Assembly (NCBI GenBank): GCA_001914405.1
Contig: MSDW01000001.1
Location: 1,054,001-1,118,000 of the forward strand
Source of the DNA: Candidatus Methanohalarchaeum thermophilum
GTDB taxonomy: Archaea > Halobacteriota > Methanonatronarchaeia > Methanonatronarchaeales > Methanonatronarchaeaceae
Direction: 5' to 3'
Length of the DNA stretch: 64,000 nt
Positions 18,909 through 28,406 of this stretch are shown here, piece after piece. Under the pieces are notes generated by a model, which made no database searches, was not told the origin of the DNA, and was given only the letters and a program-made list of their open reading frames with translations. The position numbers and the translations under genes are program-made. How positions within the stretch are numbered: position 1 is the stretch's first letter; the number at the start of each line of letters is the position of its first letter.

Positions 18909-19928
18909 TTAGATTTCTTTTAAATTGTAATTTCTTTCTCCTAGACCGATTTCTTCTGCGTATTCTACTTGTCGCTCTGGATTCAACTTTTTGTCTAGGT
19001 TATTTTTTCCTACTAGATCCAAGCTGGCTTGATCGATTGAAACGATGTCATCCGAATAGAGTACACCAAGGTCATCGGTGGCCTTTTCTTGTTCTTGGTC
19101 CACACAATCACATCCTGGAGTGATACTATTTAATACATTTATGAAATATGTTTCTTTATCCTTGTCTGCTCCATATGCATACTCACATATTCTTTCTTGT
19201 AGTTGCACAGGTGTAGCATCATCCCAAGGTATTTTTATCGCTTCATTTGGACAAACTGCGATACATTTACCACAGCCAATGCATTTTTCTTCGTTTAGGT
19301 ATGCTTTATCTTCTTGTATATCAATAGCATCGGCAGGGCACTCTTCAATGCATTCTCCACATCCTTTGCATTCGGATCTCTCTATTTCAAGGTTAAAAGC
19401 GTTATGCATTTCTAGTTTTCCACTTTTGCTGCCTAAACCCATTCCCATGTTTTTTAAAGCTGCTCCAAACCCAGTAACTTCGTGTCCCGTAAAGTGAGCT
19501 ATAGAAAGTATCCCATCGTATTTTTTAAGTGAAGCTCCTAGCTTTACTCTATCAAAGTGATTAAGGTTTACTTCTCTTATCCACTCGTCCTCTCCTTTCT
19601 CCCCATCAGCAATTTCAATCTTTCCAAAATTAAATCCATTTTCTTTTGCTAATCTTATATGTGACGAACCTTTTGACCGTTCACTCTTATATAAGACATT
19701 GCAGTCAATTAAAACTAAATCTGAAACCACTTCATTTAATTTATTATAAATTTCTTCAACTAATTCTGGATCCAAATGAGTTTCGCTGTTTTTTTCACCA
19801 AAATGAAGTTTTACAGCTAAAGACTCGAGTCCACCAAATTTTTTGTCTAAATGTTCAAGCACATTATAACTAAATTTATCATAGTTCCTTCCATTTCTTG
19901 CTTCCTTAAAGTACCTAACTTCGCTCAA
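18909..19928 (-). CDS. DUF362 protein with two [4Fe-4S] ferredoxin clusters
   Basis: A DUF362 domain (residues about 1-185, with VKLHFGEKNSETHLDPELVE and GFGAALKNMGMGLGSKSGKL) is interrupted by a bacterial-type ferredoxin module: CKGCGECIEECP and CIGCGKCIAVCP. The C-terminal part (YFINVLNSITPGCDCVDQEQ; GVLYSDDIVSIDQASLDLV) is again DUF362. The arrangement is typical of archaeal DUF362 proteins, found mostly in anaerobes; the function of the family is unsettled (oxidoreductase proposed). It is 339 residues, 60-70 bases downstream of the UPF0216 gene on the same strand. It would be a soluble cytoplasmic protein. Confidence 0.9.
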   Translation of the reverse strand: MSEVRYFKEARNGRNYDKFSYNVLEHLDKKFGGLESLAVKLHFGEKNSETHLDPELVEEIYNKLNEVVSDLVLIDCNVLYKSERSKGSSHIRLAKENGFNFGKIEIADGEKGEDEWIREVNLNHFDRVKLGASLKKYDGILSIAHFTGHEVTGFGAALKNMGMGLGSKSGKLEMHNAFNLEIERSECKGCGECIEECPADAIDIQEDKAYLNEEKCIGCGKCIAVCPNEAIKIPWDDATPVQLQERICEYAYGADKDKETYFINVLNSITPGCDCVDQEQEKATDDLGVLYSDDIVSIDQASLDLVGKNNLDKKLNPERQVEYAEEIGLGERNYNLKEI

Positions 19929-19994
19929 GATTAATACCTCACATTAACTTAAAAGTTAGAAACCAACATCCAGGTTAGCTATTTCTAGTAACTA

Positions 19995-20438
19995 TTAATG
20001 TAATTCTGTAAGGAATGTGTATCTTGTGGTCGTCTTTAATTCTCTCCTCAGCTTTAACACCTCTGGCCTGTAGATAAAAACTTCTTCATCACTAACCTTC
20101 CACTCTTTATCCAATATCGATTTAACTACTTTCGTCGCTAGTTTCCCCTTAACTCTATATGTACCTCGATTAAATTTCCTACTAGCTTCAATGTATATAG
20201 GTAGCTTTAATCTATCATAAAATTCACTAGGAACAATTTTTTCTAATTTTTTTAGTTCCTCTTCATCTACTTTCTGTATAGAGTTATCCTTCCCCTCAAA
20301 TTCGGGGTCATCTACTTCCATTAGTTCTTTTAAAGTCTTTCTTCCCTTTGGAAGATGTTTATTTAAATCCCTTAACTGCTTAATAAGTAGCTTTTTCTGT
20401 CTATCCGATAACCTATCATTAGTATCTTTTCTATTCAT
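19995..20438 (-). CDS. UPF0216 (DUF61) family protein
   Basis: The 147-residue protein matches the archaeal UPF0216 pattern: LIKQLRDLNKHLPKGRKTLK, ELMEVDDPEFEGKDNSIQKV, then LPIYIEASRKFNRGTYRVKG and a C-terminal KVVKSILDKEW. The family is conserved in archaea, of unknown function. A normal ATG start is used. It is followed on the same strand by the DUF362 gene. I do not infer a role from the neighbours. Confidence 0.82.
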   Translation of the reverse strand: MNRKDTNDRLSDRQKKLLIKQLRDLNKHLPKGRKTLKELMEVDDPEFEGKDNSIQKVDEEELKKLEKIVPSEFYDRLKLPIYIEASRKFNRGTYRVKGKLATKVVKSILDKEWKVSDEEVFIYRPEVLKLRRELKTTTRYTFLTELH

Positions 20439-20611
20439 TTTTATCTAAATTCATCTATTCATTTAAATCAAACCAAGTAAATAAAAAACATCTAAATAAA
20501 ATATATTTTTATCTCTACAATATCTTTTCCATCTCTCTAAAATAAAACATCCACTACAAAAACCTAAAGCAAGATTAATAAAACAAAATTCGGATTTAGA
20601 ATTAGAATTAA

Positions 20612-20661
20612 GCTTTGAATTGATTTTGATTAGTTGGCTTTGAATTGATTTTAATTAGTTC
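20612..20661. repeat. 25-bp tandem repeat, two units
   Basis: GCTTTGAATTGATTTTGATT followed by AGTTG occurs twice head to tail, with two base differences. It sits just past the 3' end of the minus-strand histidine kinase gene, in a 230-bp gap. No function is evident. Confidence 0.8.
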
Positions 20662-20669
20662 TTTGTGGC

Positions 20670-22370
20670 TTAAACTTTTTTTAAGTAGATATTAAATTTG
20701 GTTCCACCATTTTTTGATTGTGCTAATTCAACTCTTCCCTCATATGTTTTTGCTATCCTTTTAACCAAATATAGGCCTAGACCAGTTCCTCCAGTTTCAC
20801 CTTGTTTGAAGCCTTTTTGAAATATTTTGTCTTTTTTCTCTTCAGGTATTCCCTTTCCGTTATCTTCGATTGAAATTTTGCAAAACTCTTTGTTTTCGGT
20901 ATAATTTACTTTGATTAAATTAGCATTAGAGTGCTTTATACTGTTCTCTATTATGTTATTAAACAGTTCCTTTAGTAGTTTTCCTCCTTTTACCCTACAA
21001 TTAGAGTCATGATCATTCTCTTTAATCTTGATTCCTTTGTCGCGTGCCCTACTGCGGTTTTCCCTCAATACATCTTTTAATAAACTATTTATATCAATTT
21101 CTTTAATTTCCTCCTCTTCAATTTCCCTCAATGTTCTAACTTTTTCAATGATGTCTTCACTCTCCTTTGTAGCCTTCAGGCTTTTATCAATGTATTTTCG
21201 TGCTTCCTTAGGTAATTTCTTTTCTTTGAGTAGTTCTAGATAACCCTCAATAACTTGGTTCTTATTTTGTACATCATGTCTCAATAACGAATGTAAAAAC
21301 TCCTCTCTTTGTTTTGCCTTTTCTCTTTCTGTAATATCCTCAAACATTATCAGTTTTCCTAGGTGCTCCTGACCTGCTGCAAAAGGACTTTGATTAACTT
21401 TATAGTACCTAGTTTCGTTATTTAATTCGATTTCAAGGATTTTTCTTTCTTTACCTAAAACTTCGCCCAAATTTGGTTCTATATCCCCCAAGCTTTTTCC
21501 GATTGAGTTGATATTCTCTAAATTTGAAAATAGTTCCTTGGCTCTATTATTGTATTCATGTATATTATTCTGTGGACCTAGTACGATAACTGGATTTTTG
21601 TAGCTTCCCGCGATTTTTACTTCATTAAATCTATTTAAATAAATTAAAACTACTCCTACAGCAAATAAAGCAACTCCAATTGGTTCATATGTTATATCTA
21701 TCAAATAAGGGCTGGTATATCCAATTACATCGAATATAATCGGTAAAGCAGTTAGCCCAGCCAGAAAAATAAGGGATTTGCTCTTATAACTTACTCTATC
21801 AAATTTCTCTAAGAGCATGAAGTATCCGACAAGAGATAAGCCGTATGCTAATCCCATAGTAAAGAGGTGTAATATCTTGTTATCAACGGTTAGGTGAGGA
21901 AAAGGCAAAGAAGCAAATTCCATTGAAAAATATAGATGATGAACTGGATTTGATAACTTCACAACTGCTAGGATAACAAAAACAACTATAGCTAATTTCT
22001 TTATTTGGGGCTTTTTATGTAACACCCTATTTGTATACGCAGAACAAAAATAAAGCCAAGCACCAACTGCTATCAATCCAACCAACAAACCAATTTCATA
22101 AAAACCAACTTTTAGTAACCTACTTGGAGCTAATAGAAAACCTACATGAGAAGCACTCCATGCCCCACAGGATATTAGTAAAAAATATAGGCCTTGACGA
22201 GTATCCGAGCCTTTCACCTCATCTAATTGCGTAGAAACCCAAAAACAAACAACAGCAGCCGATGCAAAAATTAATACATAGATTAAGAATATTGGATTAC
22301 TAAGATCCAAGTATATCATATTCAAATTAGATATTAGTTTCCACAAAACTTCAGATAACAATAAGTACAT
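20670..22370 (-). CDS. Membrane sensor histidine kinase (7TM-PAS-HisKA-HATPase)
   Basis: The protein has 566 residues. About seven to eight hydrophobic segments fill residues 1-255 (a histidine-kinase 7TM sensor region). A PAS segment follows (VIVLGPQNNIHEYNNRAKEL, through LGKLIMFEDITERE, about 262-350). The H-box is FLHSLLRHDVQNKNQVIEGY near residue 372, the form common in haloarchaeal kinases. The ATPase domain shows N-box NNIIENSIKHSNA, G1 DNGKGIPEE, and GGTGLGLYLVKRI. Ligand and partner are unknown; no response regulator is next to it. An in-frame later ATG (MIYLDLSNPIFLIY, residue 18) is an equally likely start. Confidence 0.9.
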   Translation of the reverse strand: MYLLLSEVLWKLISNLNMIYLDLSNPIFLIYVLIFASAAVVCFWVSTQLDEVKGSDTRQGLYFLLISCGAWSASHVGFLLAPSRLLKVGFYEIGLLVGLIAVGAWLYFCSAYTNRVLHKKPQIKKLAIVVFVILAVVKLSNPVHHLYFSMEFASLPFPHLTVDNKILHLFTMGLAYGLSLVGYFMLLEKFDRVSYKSKSLIFLAGLTALPIIFDVIGYTSPYLIDITYEPIGVALFAVGVVLIYLNRFNEVKIAGSYKNPVIVLGPQNNIHEYNNRAKELFSNLENINSIGKSLGDIEPNLGEVLGKERKILEIELNNETRYYKVNQSPFAAGQEHLGKLIMFEDITEREKAKQREEFLHSLLRHDVQNKNQVIEGYLELLKEKKLPKEARKYIDKSLKATKESEDIIEKVRTLREIEEEEIKEIDINSLLKDVLRENRSRARDKGIKIKENDHDSNCRVKGGKLLKELFNNIIENSIKHSNANLIKVNYTENKEFCKISIEDNGKGIPEEKKDKIFQKGFKQGETGGTGLGLYLVKRIAKTYEGRVELAQSKNGGTKFNIYLKKV

Positions 22371-22463
22371 GGATTACATCATCAAATTATTTTATTTTAA
22401 TCCTAATTCTTCGATTGTCTAATCGCCTTTATTCTCATAGATATCTGGCTTATCAGAGTTACA

Positions 22464-22870
22464 GTGACCTCCTCAACTACCTAATCAAAGATTTTGGAAG
22501 GTGCTTCCATCCATTTACAAGACCAGCACCTAGGATTTGGTGTCTTGTTACCGAATGGTCTAACGAAGGTAGGCACGGTCTGATAGGATATTGCAGGTCC
22601 TACAAGGACTTATGCTGTTTTCCAGGACAGGCACCCATGTCTGTCACTACTATGTGCCTTGGTTTTGGGCTCGGTCACAGAGCCCCGTTTCCAACCCCAC
22701 CACGTATCTATTGCGATGGAGCCTTGTGCTCGAGTGCTTGGCCACTCAAACTTGGCTATTGGGCTAGGAACCTCTCAACAAAAACCTCATTGGCCCCCCA
22801 ATACAAATACCTTGTGGTGATTCATCCCCTACTTATCAAAGAAAGGAAGAGAGTCTTCTCCGATGAATAG
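22464..22870 (+). mobile_element. Non-coding structured mobile element, copy C
   Basis: It starts after GTGA with CCTCCTCAACTACCTAATCA and a weak palindrome followed by GGAAGGTGCTTCCAT. Its 3' half is nearly collinear with copy A (CTCGGTCACAGAGCCCCGTT, TATTGCGATGGAGCC, CGAGTGCTTGGCCACTC, ATACAAATACCTTG). The right end is GATTCATCCCCTACTTATC...AGGAAGAGAGTCTTCTC. Its 5' half contains two hairpins, CAAGAC...GTCTTG near 22523-22552 and GACAG...CTGTC near 22624-22640. A 151-codon open frame covers the element but is not conserved in copies A or 35.7 kb, so I treat it as chance. Confidence 0.72.
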
Positions 22871-23289
22871 ATAAAATCGAGGTTTTTTATATGTGATATA
22901 ATGAATTTAAAACATTATTGATATAGTAATTGATATAATAAGACTTAGAAAATAAGACTTAGAAACTTAAAAAAAGAACTATTGGTGGGTAGAAGGGATT
23001 TTGTTATTTATGTAGATAAAAATTGTTGCAATTTGATGTTATTAGTTTGATTATGTGATTTAGTTTATTTGTTTATTGGAGCCAACTAAATCTTCTAAAT
23101 GTAAACTGTTCTTCTTATACTGAAATAACTTAATTATTAGTTTATTGGTATTGTTTGAATTAATGGCTAAACTAGCCAACCCTTTCTACCCTTTACCAGT
23201 TCAATTAATACTTGTATTTTAATGCACTTAAATTTTATTGGTAAGCTATTCTTTTCTACTTTTTAATCCTAGATTTTTTTAACCAGAAA
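22871..23289. other. AT-rich gap
   Basis: About 420 bases between two mobile elements. I see only low-complexity AT-rich sequence, no gene and no clear signal. Confidence 0.5.
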
Positions 23290-23293
23290 TAGC

Positions 23294-23800
23294 AGTTGGT
23301 GGCAACCTCTTAGGCCTAAGAGGATGGGGCTTCTCTCTATTCCCGTCCTTTTAGTCCACGGTTAAAGACAGTACCGAGGGAAGTACCATGACAGGCCACT
23401 GACCTGTCATGTTATAGGCATTGTTGACTGTTCCCGGTCCATATCGCCGATTTCCCATCTATCAAGTGACCAAAAAGCCGATAGGGGGAGGCTTTTGGAT
23501 CCTAGTTAAGGAGTTCCATTTTCCTAGCTTAGACTTTATTTGCTGGAGAGAAAGTCTAGAGGAAACTGGATGGCTCTGCCATAGGAGCCCTGTCATGCGA
23601 CTTTCCGAAGGAATTCGATCCCCAAGAACTTCGTAGTGCGCCTTTCTCTCCGTGGCAGAGAGGACTCAGGGAATGGGGTTGTTCAAAGGGTTGTCACCAC
23701 GACCCTACTTAATCTATGTTCGTTGAACTCACATTTAAGTTTGTTGGATACAAGAATCGCTGAATCCTCTGCCTAAAGGGCGGAGTCTTTAGTGACTTAT
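23294..23800 (+). mobile_element. Non-coding structured mobile element, copy D
   Basis: The left end has the palindrome CCTCTTAGGCCTAAGAGG (23306-23323) followed by ATGGGGCTTCTC, as in other copies (GGGCTTCCC). The right end is CTGAATCCTCTGCCTAAAGG then GCGGAGTCTTTAGTGAC. Its first 230 bases align with copy A (GTCCACGGTTAA, CGGTCCATATCGCC, GACCAAAAAGCCGATAGGG). An eight-base perfect stem at 23388-23410, ATGACAGG against CCTGTCAT, closes the loop CCACTGA. The second half (GGAGAGAAAGTCTAGAGGAA; CTTTCTCTCCGTGGCAGAGA) is unrelated to copy A and unique in the window, so the family is modular. Confidence 0.68.
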
Positions 23801-24360
23801 TAAGATTAAATTTTTATTACAAAGTTTCTTTTTTTGGTTTATTTGGCTTATTTAGTGAGGAAACCTTCTTTCATTCTCTTTTGATTAAAAATCAAGTAAG
23901 AAAAGAGTGGTTTAAATGATTTTAAAGAGGCTAAATAATTTATTAAGGTTTTAATGTTTTTTAGGATTTTTACTGTTATAGGTGTTTGTGTTTGCTGTAA
24001 TAATTGGTTTAAATTAGGGTTTGGACAAAGATAATTTTTTTACTTTTTTCTTTGGCATTTTTCTTAATATAGTTTTTAATTTGGTTACTGGCTTTAGGGA
24101 CTTAGAACATAAATATGTACTGTTTATTGAAGAGTCTTCCTACTGTAATTAATATTACGGGTTTTTGATTGGTTTATTTGTTTTTTTGTGTTTTAATTTG
24201 ATAGGGGAGATTCTTTTAGGTTTGAACTCTTTCATTTTGCTTTTACTAAATTTTGCCAGGAAAACTATCTGCTTTATTGGTAGGGTGAATGGTGAGCTAT
24301 TGATGGAGAGATATGGTAAATTTGTATTTGGAGTTTTGAGTAAACTCCAAGGTTTTTGTG
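23801..24360. other. AT-rich gap with possible transposase debris
   Basis: No gene is supportable. The later part (about 24160-24360) may be the frame-broken middle of the DDE transposase whose C-terminus follows, since it has the right position, but I cannot match residues with confidence. Confidence 0.35.
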
Positions 24361-24369
24361 GATTATAAC

Positions 24370-24580
24370 TGTAACTTTATTTCAGGGGACATTAGGAATT
24401 ACATTGAACGCTGGTTTCAAACATTAAAGAGAAGAATAAACCAGTTTTACTGCTAATTTTTGAAAATTAAGTGCGTTAAACATGCAAAAGAGATGGCTAA
24501 AGATGTTTATCTTCTACCACAACCACATGAGAAAACACCAAGGATTGGACTGGCAGACACCAAAGGAGATGCTTAACTGA
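24370..24580 (+). pseudogene. C-terminal remnant of an IS6-like DDE transposase
   Basis: One frame reads GDIRNYIERWFQTLKRRINQ then FYC and a stop, with further stop and frame changes before KMFIFYHNHMRKHQGLDWQT and PKEMLN. The order ERWFxTLKxR...FYxxxxRxHxGL...TPxEML is the C-terminal catalytic Glu region of IS6/IS481-like DDE transposases. Stops and a frameshift make it dead. The segment 24640-24715 ends in AGATAGGGGTAGTTTACTG, which resembles the right end of the E-type non-coding elements, so two mobile relics abut here. Confidence 0.6.
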
Positions 24581-24756
24581 ACAGTGGCACTAGTCACTAA
24601 ATAAGGCATTAATAGCGAAGAAAGATTTAGGTTCCACAGAATAAGTTCTTTGAAGCTCCTACTTCACAAGCAAAGCAAGTTAGATAGGGGTAGTTTACTG
24701 TTAAGACGGTAATTTTTTTAGGATATAAGATTAGGTTTTTGTTATAGGTATTTGGG

Positions 24757-24942
24757 GTGAGCCAGATTAGGGATCTGTTTTTGTTTATTATTTTGGTAGC
24801 TTTTTTGGATTTATTTGTTCCTTTTGTTTTTTTGAAGGGGTTAGGTTCTTTCTTTGGAAGTTATCTATTTTGGGTTTTACTTACTCTTGTGGTATTAGTT
24901 TATGGTAGGTTTAAGATGAAGGGATGGGGTAGGGTAAGATGA
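24757..24942 (+). CDS. Small two-helix membrane protein paired with the SSS transporter
   Basis: 61 residues, with two hydrophobic helices (LFLFIILVAFLDLFVPFVFL and YLFWVLLTLVVLVYG) and a basic tail RFKMKGWGRVR. It starts at GTG after GGGGTGA. Its stop overlaps the ATG of the symporter (ATGA). Small proteins of two helices encoded just before SSS symporters (DUF3311-like or YhdT-like) are a known arrangement, so an accessory subunit is a fair inference. I cannot assign the exact family. Confidence 0.7.
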   Translation: MSQIRDLFLFIILVAFLDLFVPFVFLKGLGSFFGSYLFWVLLTLVVLVYGRFKMKGWGRVR

Positions 24943-26396
24943 AGCCGGTTATATTGTATTCTGGTCTATTGGTTTGGGTTTTTATTGCATTGGTGTTAAC
25001 TGAGTTAGGTAGGCGGAGGATGGGTGAAGGTATTTTTAGTTTTGTTTTGGCTGATAGACGGCTGAGTGGGTTTATTTCGGCAATGACTTATAGTGCAACT
25101 ACTTATAGTGCTTTTATGATGATTGGGTTGGTTGGTTTAACATATACGGCTGGTGTTGCAGCTTTGGGTTTTGAAATGACTTATCTTATATTTACGGTCT
25201 TACTTCTCATTGTTTTTGCTCCTAGGTTCTGGGTGGCTGGTCAAAGATTCGATCATTTGACTCCACCTGAGTTATTGAAGGATAGATATAGTAGTAGTTT
25301 AGTTGGGGCAACAGCTGCTGTAATTTGTTTGGTGATGTTAATACCTTATCTTTCTGTTCAATTGATGGGAAGCGGATATTTATTCGTTGAATTAACTAAT
25401 GGACAAGTTTCTTATATGACCGGTGTTCTTATTATGGCTGTATTTGGTGCAGTAGTTACTTTAATTGCAGGTATGAGGGCGGTTTCGTTTACTGATGCAT
25501 TTCAGGCTATAACTATGCTTATTACATCGATTATTTTATTATTTTACATTTTTTATGCCTTTTTTGGTTCTCCTATAGGGTTCTTTGATGTAATGTCTTC
25601 TAATTACTCGGAATTATTGAAAGTGAACTGGAGTTTTAAGAAATTTGTTGGGCTTTCATTGCCTTGGGCTTTTTTTGCTATGACAAATCCTCAGGTATCT
25701 CAAAGGATGTTTGTTTCTAGGGATGTTGGTAGTTTGAAGAAAATGATCTTGTATTTTTCGATTTTTGGTTTTATTTATACAATTATTACAACTCTCTTTG
25801 GGCTCTCAGCAGCCCATATTGTCCCTAATATAGCTCAACCTGATAAAGCTATGCCTATCTTATTAACGAAGGTTCCAGATATTTTAGCTTTGCTTGTGTT
25901 TTTAGGTATTTTTGCGGCTGCTACTTCGACACTGGGATCTATTTTCTTAACTTTAGGTTCTATAGCTTCAAGGGATATTGTTAAAACTCTTGATGTAGAA
26001 GTTTCTGAAAAAAGTGAGGTAAATTTAGCTAGATTTGTTATAACTCTTCTATTGGTTTTTACCATATTTTTTGCTCGGCTCAGACTAGATTTAATAGCTG
26101 TTTTATCAAGTATGGCTTCTGCAGGTCTTCTTGTTATGGCTCCATCGATAATTGGTTGCTTTTTCTGGAAGAGGGCAAATTCAAAGGCTGCTTTCTCTAG
26201 CATGGTTACTGGATCGATCCTTGTTTCGGCTTTATATTTTTTTAATATCTACATAGGGGGTTGGTGGCCTTCAGTTGTTGGTCTACTCGTAACTGTAATT
26301 GTCTTTGTTACTGTATCGTTCTTAACTGGAGAAAAAGAAGACGGCGGGTTTATTAAAGAGATAGAAGAAGGATTAATTGAATACAATTTTAAATGA
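24939..26396 (+). CDS. Sodium:solute symporter (SSS/SLC5 family)
   Basis: 485 residues with about 13 hydrophobic segments. Family features are FVLADRRLSGFISAMTYSAT near the start, YSAFMMIGLVGLTYTAGVAA, RFDHLTPPELLKDRYSS, LIAGMRAVSFTDAFQAITML and FFAMTNPQVSQRMFVSRDVG, the last a hallmark of the family. The C-terminal TM domain has IFAAATSTLGSIFLTLGSIA. The substrate could be a vitamin, a carboxylate or an amino acid; sequence alone does not decide. It is overlapped by the small membrane gene at 24757. The gene is visibly GT-rich compared with neighbours such as gatA, which may reflect transfer or strand effects. Confidence 0.9.
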   Translation: MKPVILYSGLLVWVFIALVLTELGRRRMGEGIFSFVLADRRLSGFISAMTYSATTYSAFMMIGLVGLTYTAGVAALGFEMTYLIFTVLLLIVFAPRFWVAGQRFDHLTPPELLKDRYSSSLVGATAAVICLVMLIPYLSVQLMGSGYLFVELTNGQVSYMTGVLIMAVFGAVVTLIAGMRAVSFTDAFQAITMLITSIILLFYIFYAFFGSPIGFFDVMSSNYSELLKVNWSFKKFVGLSLPWAFFAMTNPQVSQRMFVSRDVGSLKKMILYFSIFGFIYTIITTLFGLSAAHIVPNIAQPDKAMPILLTKVPDILALLVFLGIFAAATSTLGSIFLTLGSIASRDIVKTLDVEVSEKSEVNLARFVITLLLVFTIFFARLRLDLIAVLSSMASAGLLVMAPSIIGCFFWKRANSKAAFSSMVTGSILVSALYFFNIYIGGWWPSVVGLLVTVIVFVTVSFLTGEKEDGGFIKEIEEGLIEYNFK

Positions 26397-26583
26397 TTTA
26401 AGAGCATATATTGGGGTTTTGGCGTTTCTAATATTTTTAATTTTTAGGGTTAGATGGTTTAACAACACTTTTGAAATAGGTTCTTAATTTAATTAATGAG
26501 CTGCTTGATGTTTTCTAAGATATTTTTTAGCTTTTAATCTAGAAAAAAGTTTTTTGTCATTTGAAACGAAAAATTTTAGTTTT

Positions 26584-26892
26584 TTAGGCTTTTTTGAATC
26601 CTAAGTAGAATCCTGCGACAAATCCTCCTCCGAAAGGTGCTACGGCAAGAGCTGTGTTAAGTAATGATCCAGCATACCCTGCTGCTGCGCTTGATGTGCT
26701 ATTTAAAAGTGATTCGAATGCTTCTTGATTGAATGAGATTACGCCTTTTTTAGATAAGTAGACTAAGCTACCGAAGTAAAGGCCTATGAATACAAGAAGT
26801 ATTTTTAAGATGATTTTTGAGGCATAGCCTACTACTGCTCCTATAACTCCTCCAGTTCCCATGTCTACTAATAGGTTTGAGATCTCTATCAT
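26584..26892 (-). CDS. FUN14 family membrane protein
   Basis: The 102-residue protein has GTGGVIGAVVGYASKIILKI near the start and ends GGGFVAGFYLGFKKA, both FUN14 (DUF) signatures, with three hydrophobic stretches. Family members occur in archaea, bacteria and the mitochondrial outer membrane (FUNDC1, where they link to mitophagy); the prokaryotic role is not known. It is 34 bases upstream of the photolyase gene on the same strand, so possibly co-transcribed; the two functions are not obviously linked. Confidence 0.85.
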   Translation of the reverse strand: MIEISNLLVDMGTGGVIGAVVGYASKIILKILLVFIGLYFGSLVYLSKKGVISFNQEAFESLLNSTSSAAAGYAGSLLNTALAVAPFGGGFVAGFYLGFKKA

Positions 26893-26925
26893 TTATCCTT
26901 AAATTGTTTTTCACTCTATATAAAA

Positions 26926-28317
26926 TTAATTAAACCTTGAATACATTTTTTTGGCTTTTTTGATCCGAGGTTTGTGATCGACTATTGGTTGGGGGTAATC
27001 TTTTCCGATGTCTAGATCTATTTGTGATTGAATTTTTTTGGGTGTTTTGTGGGGTTCGTGTATGTAATCTGTGGGGACATCCTTGAGTTCGGATAACCAT
27101 CTTTTTATGTATTTGCCCTTTGGGTCGTATTTTTTGCTTTGTTTAATAGGGTTAAAGACTCTAAAATAAGGTTGAGAGCTTGGGCCAATAGAATAACACC
27201 ATTGTATTCCTCCGAGCATAGATGCGATCTCTGCATCTATAAAATGTTTTTTATAGAATTTGTGTAGTTTTTTCCAGTCTAAATATAAGTCCTTTGCTGC
27301 AAAGGATGTTATCAACATCCTTAATCTATTATGTATCCATCCCTGGTTCTTTAATTGTCTTATACCTGCGTCAATAACTGGATAACCGGTTTTAGCGTTT
27401 TTAAAGCTTTTCCATTTTTCTTTTTTGTTCCATTCTATTTTACTATATTTTTCTTTAAAAGCTCTTTTTCTTATTTCAGGATGATTATGTAGTATCTGGA
27501 AGTAAAAGTCCCTCCAAGCTAGTTGTCTTTGCCATTCCGTCACCCCTTCGGTTTTTTCAGTATTTTTTTGTTCTTCAGCTTTCCAGTAAGCCTCTCGGAT
27601 AGAAATCTTTCCAAATTTGAGGTAAGGTGAGATCTTGGATGTAAATCCCTTGTTAGGATATTCTCCCTTTTCCTTGTATTCACCTATTTTGTCCATAAAT
27701 TCATTTAATCTAGTTAATCCTTCTTTTCTTGTGGGCTTCCAGATTTCTATCTCTTTTTCAGTCTTTTCAATGTTTTCTAGTTGTTTTAATCTGGGTAAAC
27801 TGCTGTTTTCTATGTTAGGGGTCTTAAAGGAACTAACTTTCTTTGGTTTTCTCTTATTTTTATCCAACCATTTTTTATAGTAATAAGAAAAAGCCTGGTA
27901 CGGTTTGTCATTGCTATTTAATATCTCTTTTTTCTCTGATAGAACAATATCTTTAAATTCTTTGATTGGAATATCTAACTTATTTCTTACTTTTTGATCT
28001 CTTTTTTTAGCATAATGTGAATAATCTCGGTTAAAAAATATTTTTTCAAGTTCTTTTTTATCTACTTGTTTTTTTAGGATCTGAAGTGGATCACCTGTTT
28101 TGATTAACAGGTCTGCTCCATTATCCATCAATTGCCTTTTTAGGTCTTTTAGGGCTCTGTACCAAAATCTTATTCTTTTTTCATTTTCTGTTTTTTTTAG
28201 TATGTTCTTATCTATTATGTAAAGAGGAATTATTTCATCGAATTCATTTGATGCTTCGATTAAGGAGGTGTTGTCGTTTACTCTTAAACTTCTTCTTATC
28301 CACACTATGCAGGCCAT
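26926..28317 (-). CDS. phr: Deoxyribodipyrimidine photolyase (class I-type)
   Basis: The enzyme repairs UV cyclobutane pyrimidine dimers using FAD and blue light. The N-terminal Rossmann domain begins MACIVWIRRSLRVNDNTSLI with VIPLYIIDKNIL-like sequence. The FAD domain includes EWQRQLAWRDFYFQILHNHP, KTGYPVIDAGIRQL, GWIHNRLRMLITSFAAKDLY, then GGIQWCYSIGPSSQPYFRVF. Length of 463 is normal. The usual tryptophan-rich motif (W..S..GTDA) reads QWCYSIGPSSQPYFR here, so a cryptochrome-like variant is possible, but the DNA-contacting segments look like a repair enzyme. A photolyase suggests exposure to sunlight, fitting a surface brine. The next plus-strand start (30335) is far upstream. Confidence 0.92.
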   Translation of the reverse strand: MACIVWIRRSLRVNDNTSLIEASNEFDEIIPLYIIDKNILKKTENEKRIRFWYRALKDLKRQLMDNGADLLIKTGDPLQILKKQVDKKELEKIFFNRDYSHYAKKRDQKVRNKLDIPIKEFKDIVLSEKKEILNSNDKPYQAFSYYYKKWLDKNKRKPKKVSSFKTPNIENSSLPRLKQLENIEKTEKEIEIWKPTRKEGLTRLNEFMDKIGEYKEKGEYPNKGFTSKISPYLKFGKISIREAYWKAEEQKNTEKTEGVTEWQRQLAWRDFYFQILHNHPEIRKRAFKEKYSKIEWNKKEKWKSFKNAKTGYPVIDAGIRQLKNQGWIHNRLRMLITSFAAKDLYLDWKKLHKFYKKHFIDAEIASMLGGIQWCYSIGPSSQPYFRVFNPIKQSKKYDPKGKYIKRWLSELKDVPTDYIHEPHKTPKKIQSQIDLDIGKDYPQPIVDHKPRIKKAKKMYSRFN

Positions 28318-28406
28318 ATTTTTATTTTTAATTCTAATATTATTTTATGTTTTTCTTTAGCGATTAGTGTAATTTCTGAAATTTTTTGCTTGAATTGAGG
28401 TGATAG

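Noticed and set aside
22415-22870. 151-codon frame covering element C
   Set aside because: Longest frame in an element, but not open in copy A and rich in unlikely composition (Cys, Trp, Pro); high G+C lowers stop frequency.
24165-24368. 67-codon hydrophobic frame
   Set aside because: Could be taken for a membrane protein but lies in transposase debris and has T-rich composition that yields Leu/Phe codons.
24939-26396. Recent horizontal transfer of the SSS transporter
   Set aside because: The T/G-rich composition is shared by the 5' parts of several plus-strand genes, so it may be a strand or position effect; I cannot support transfer.
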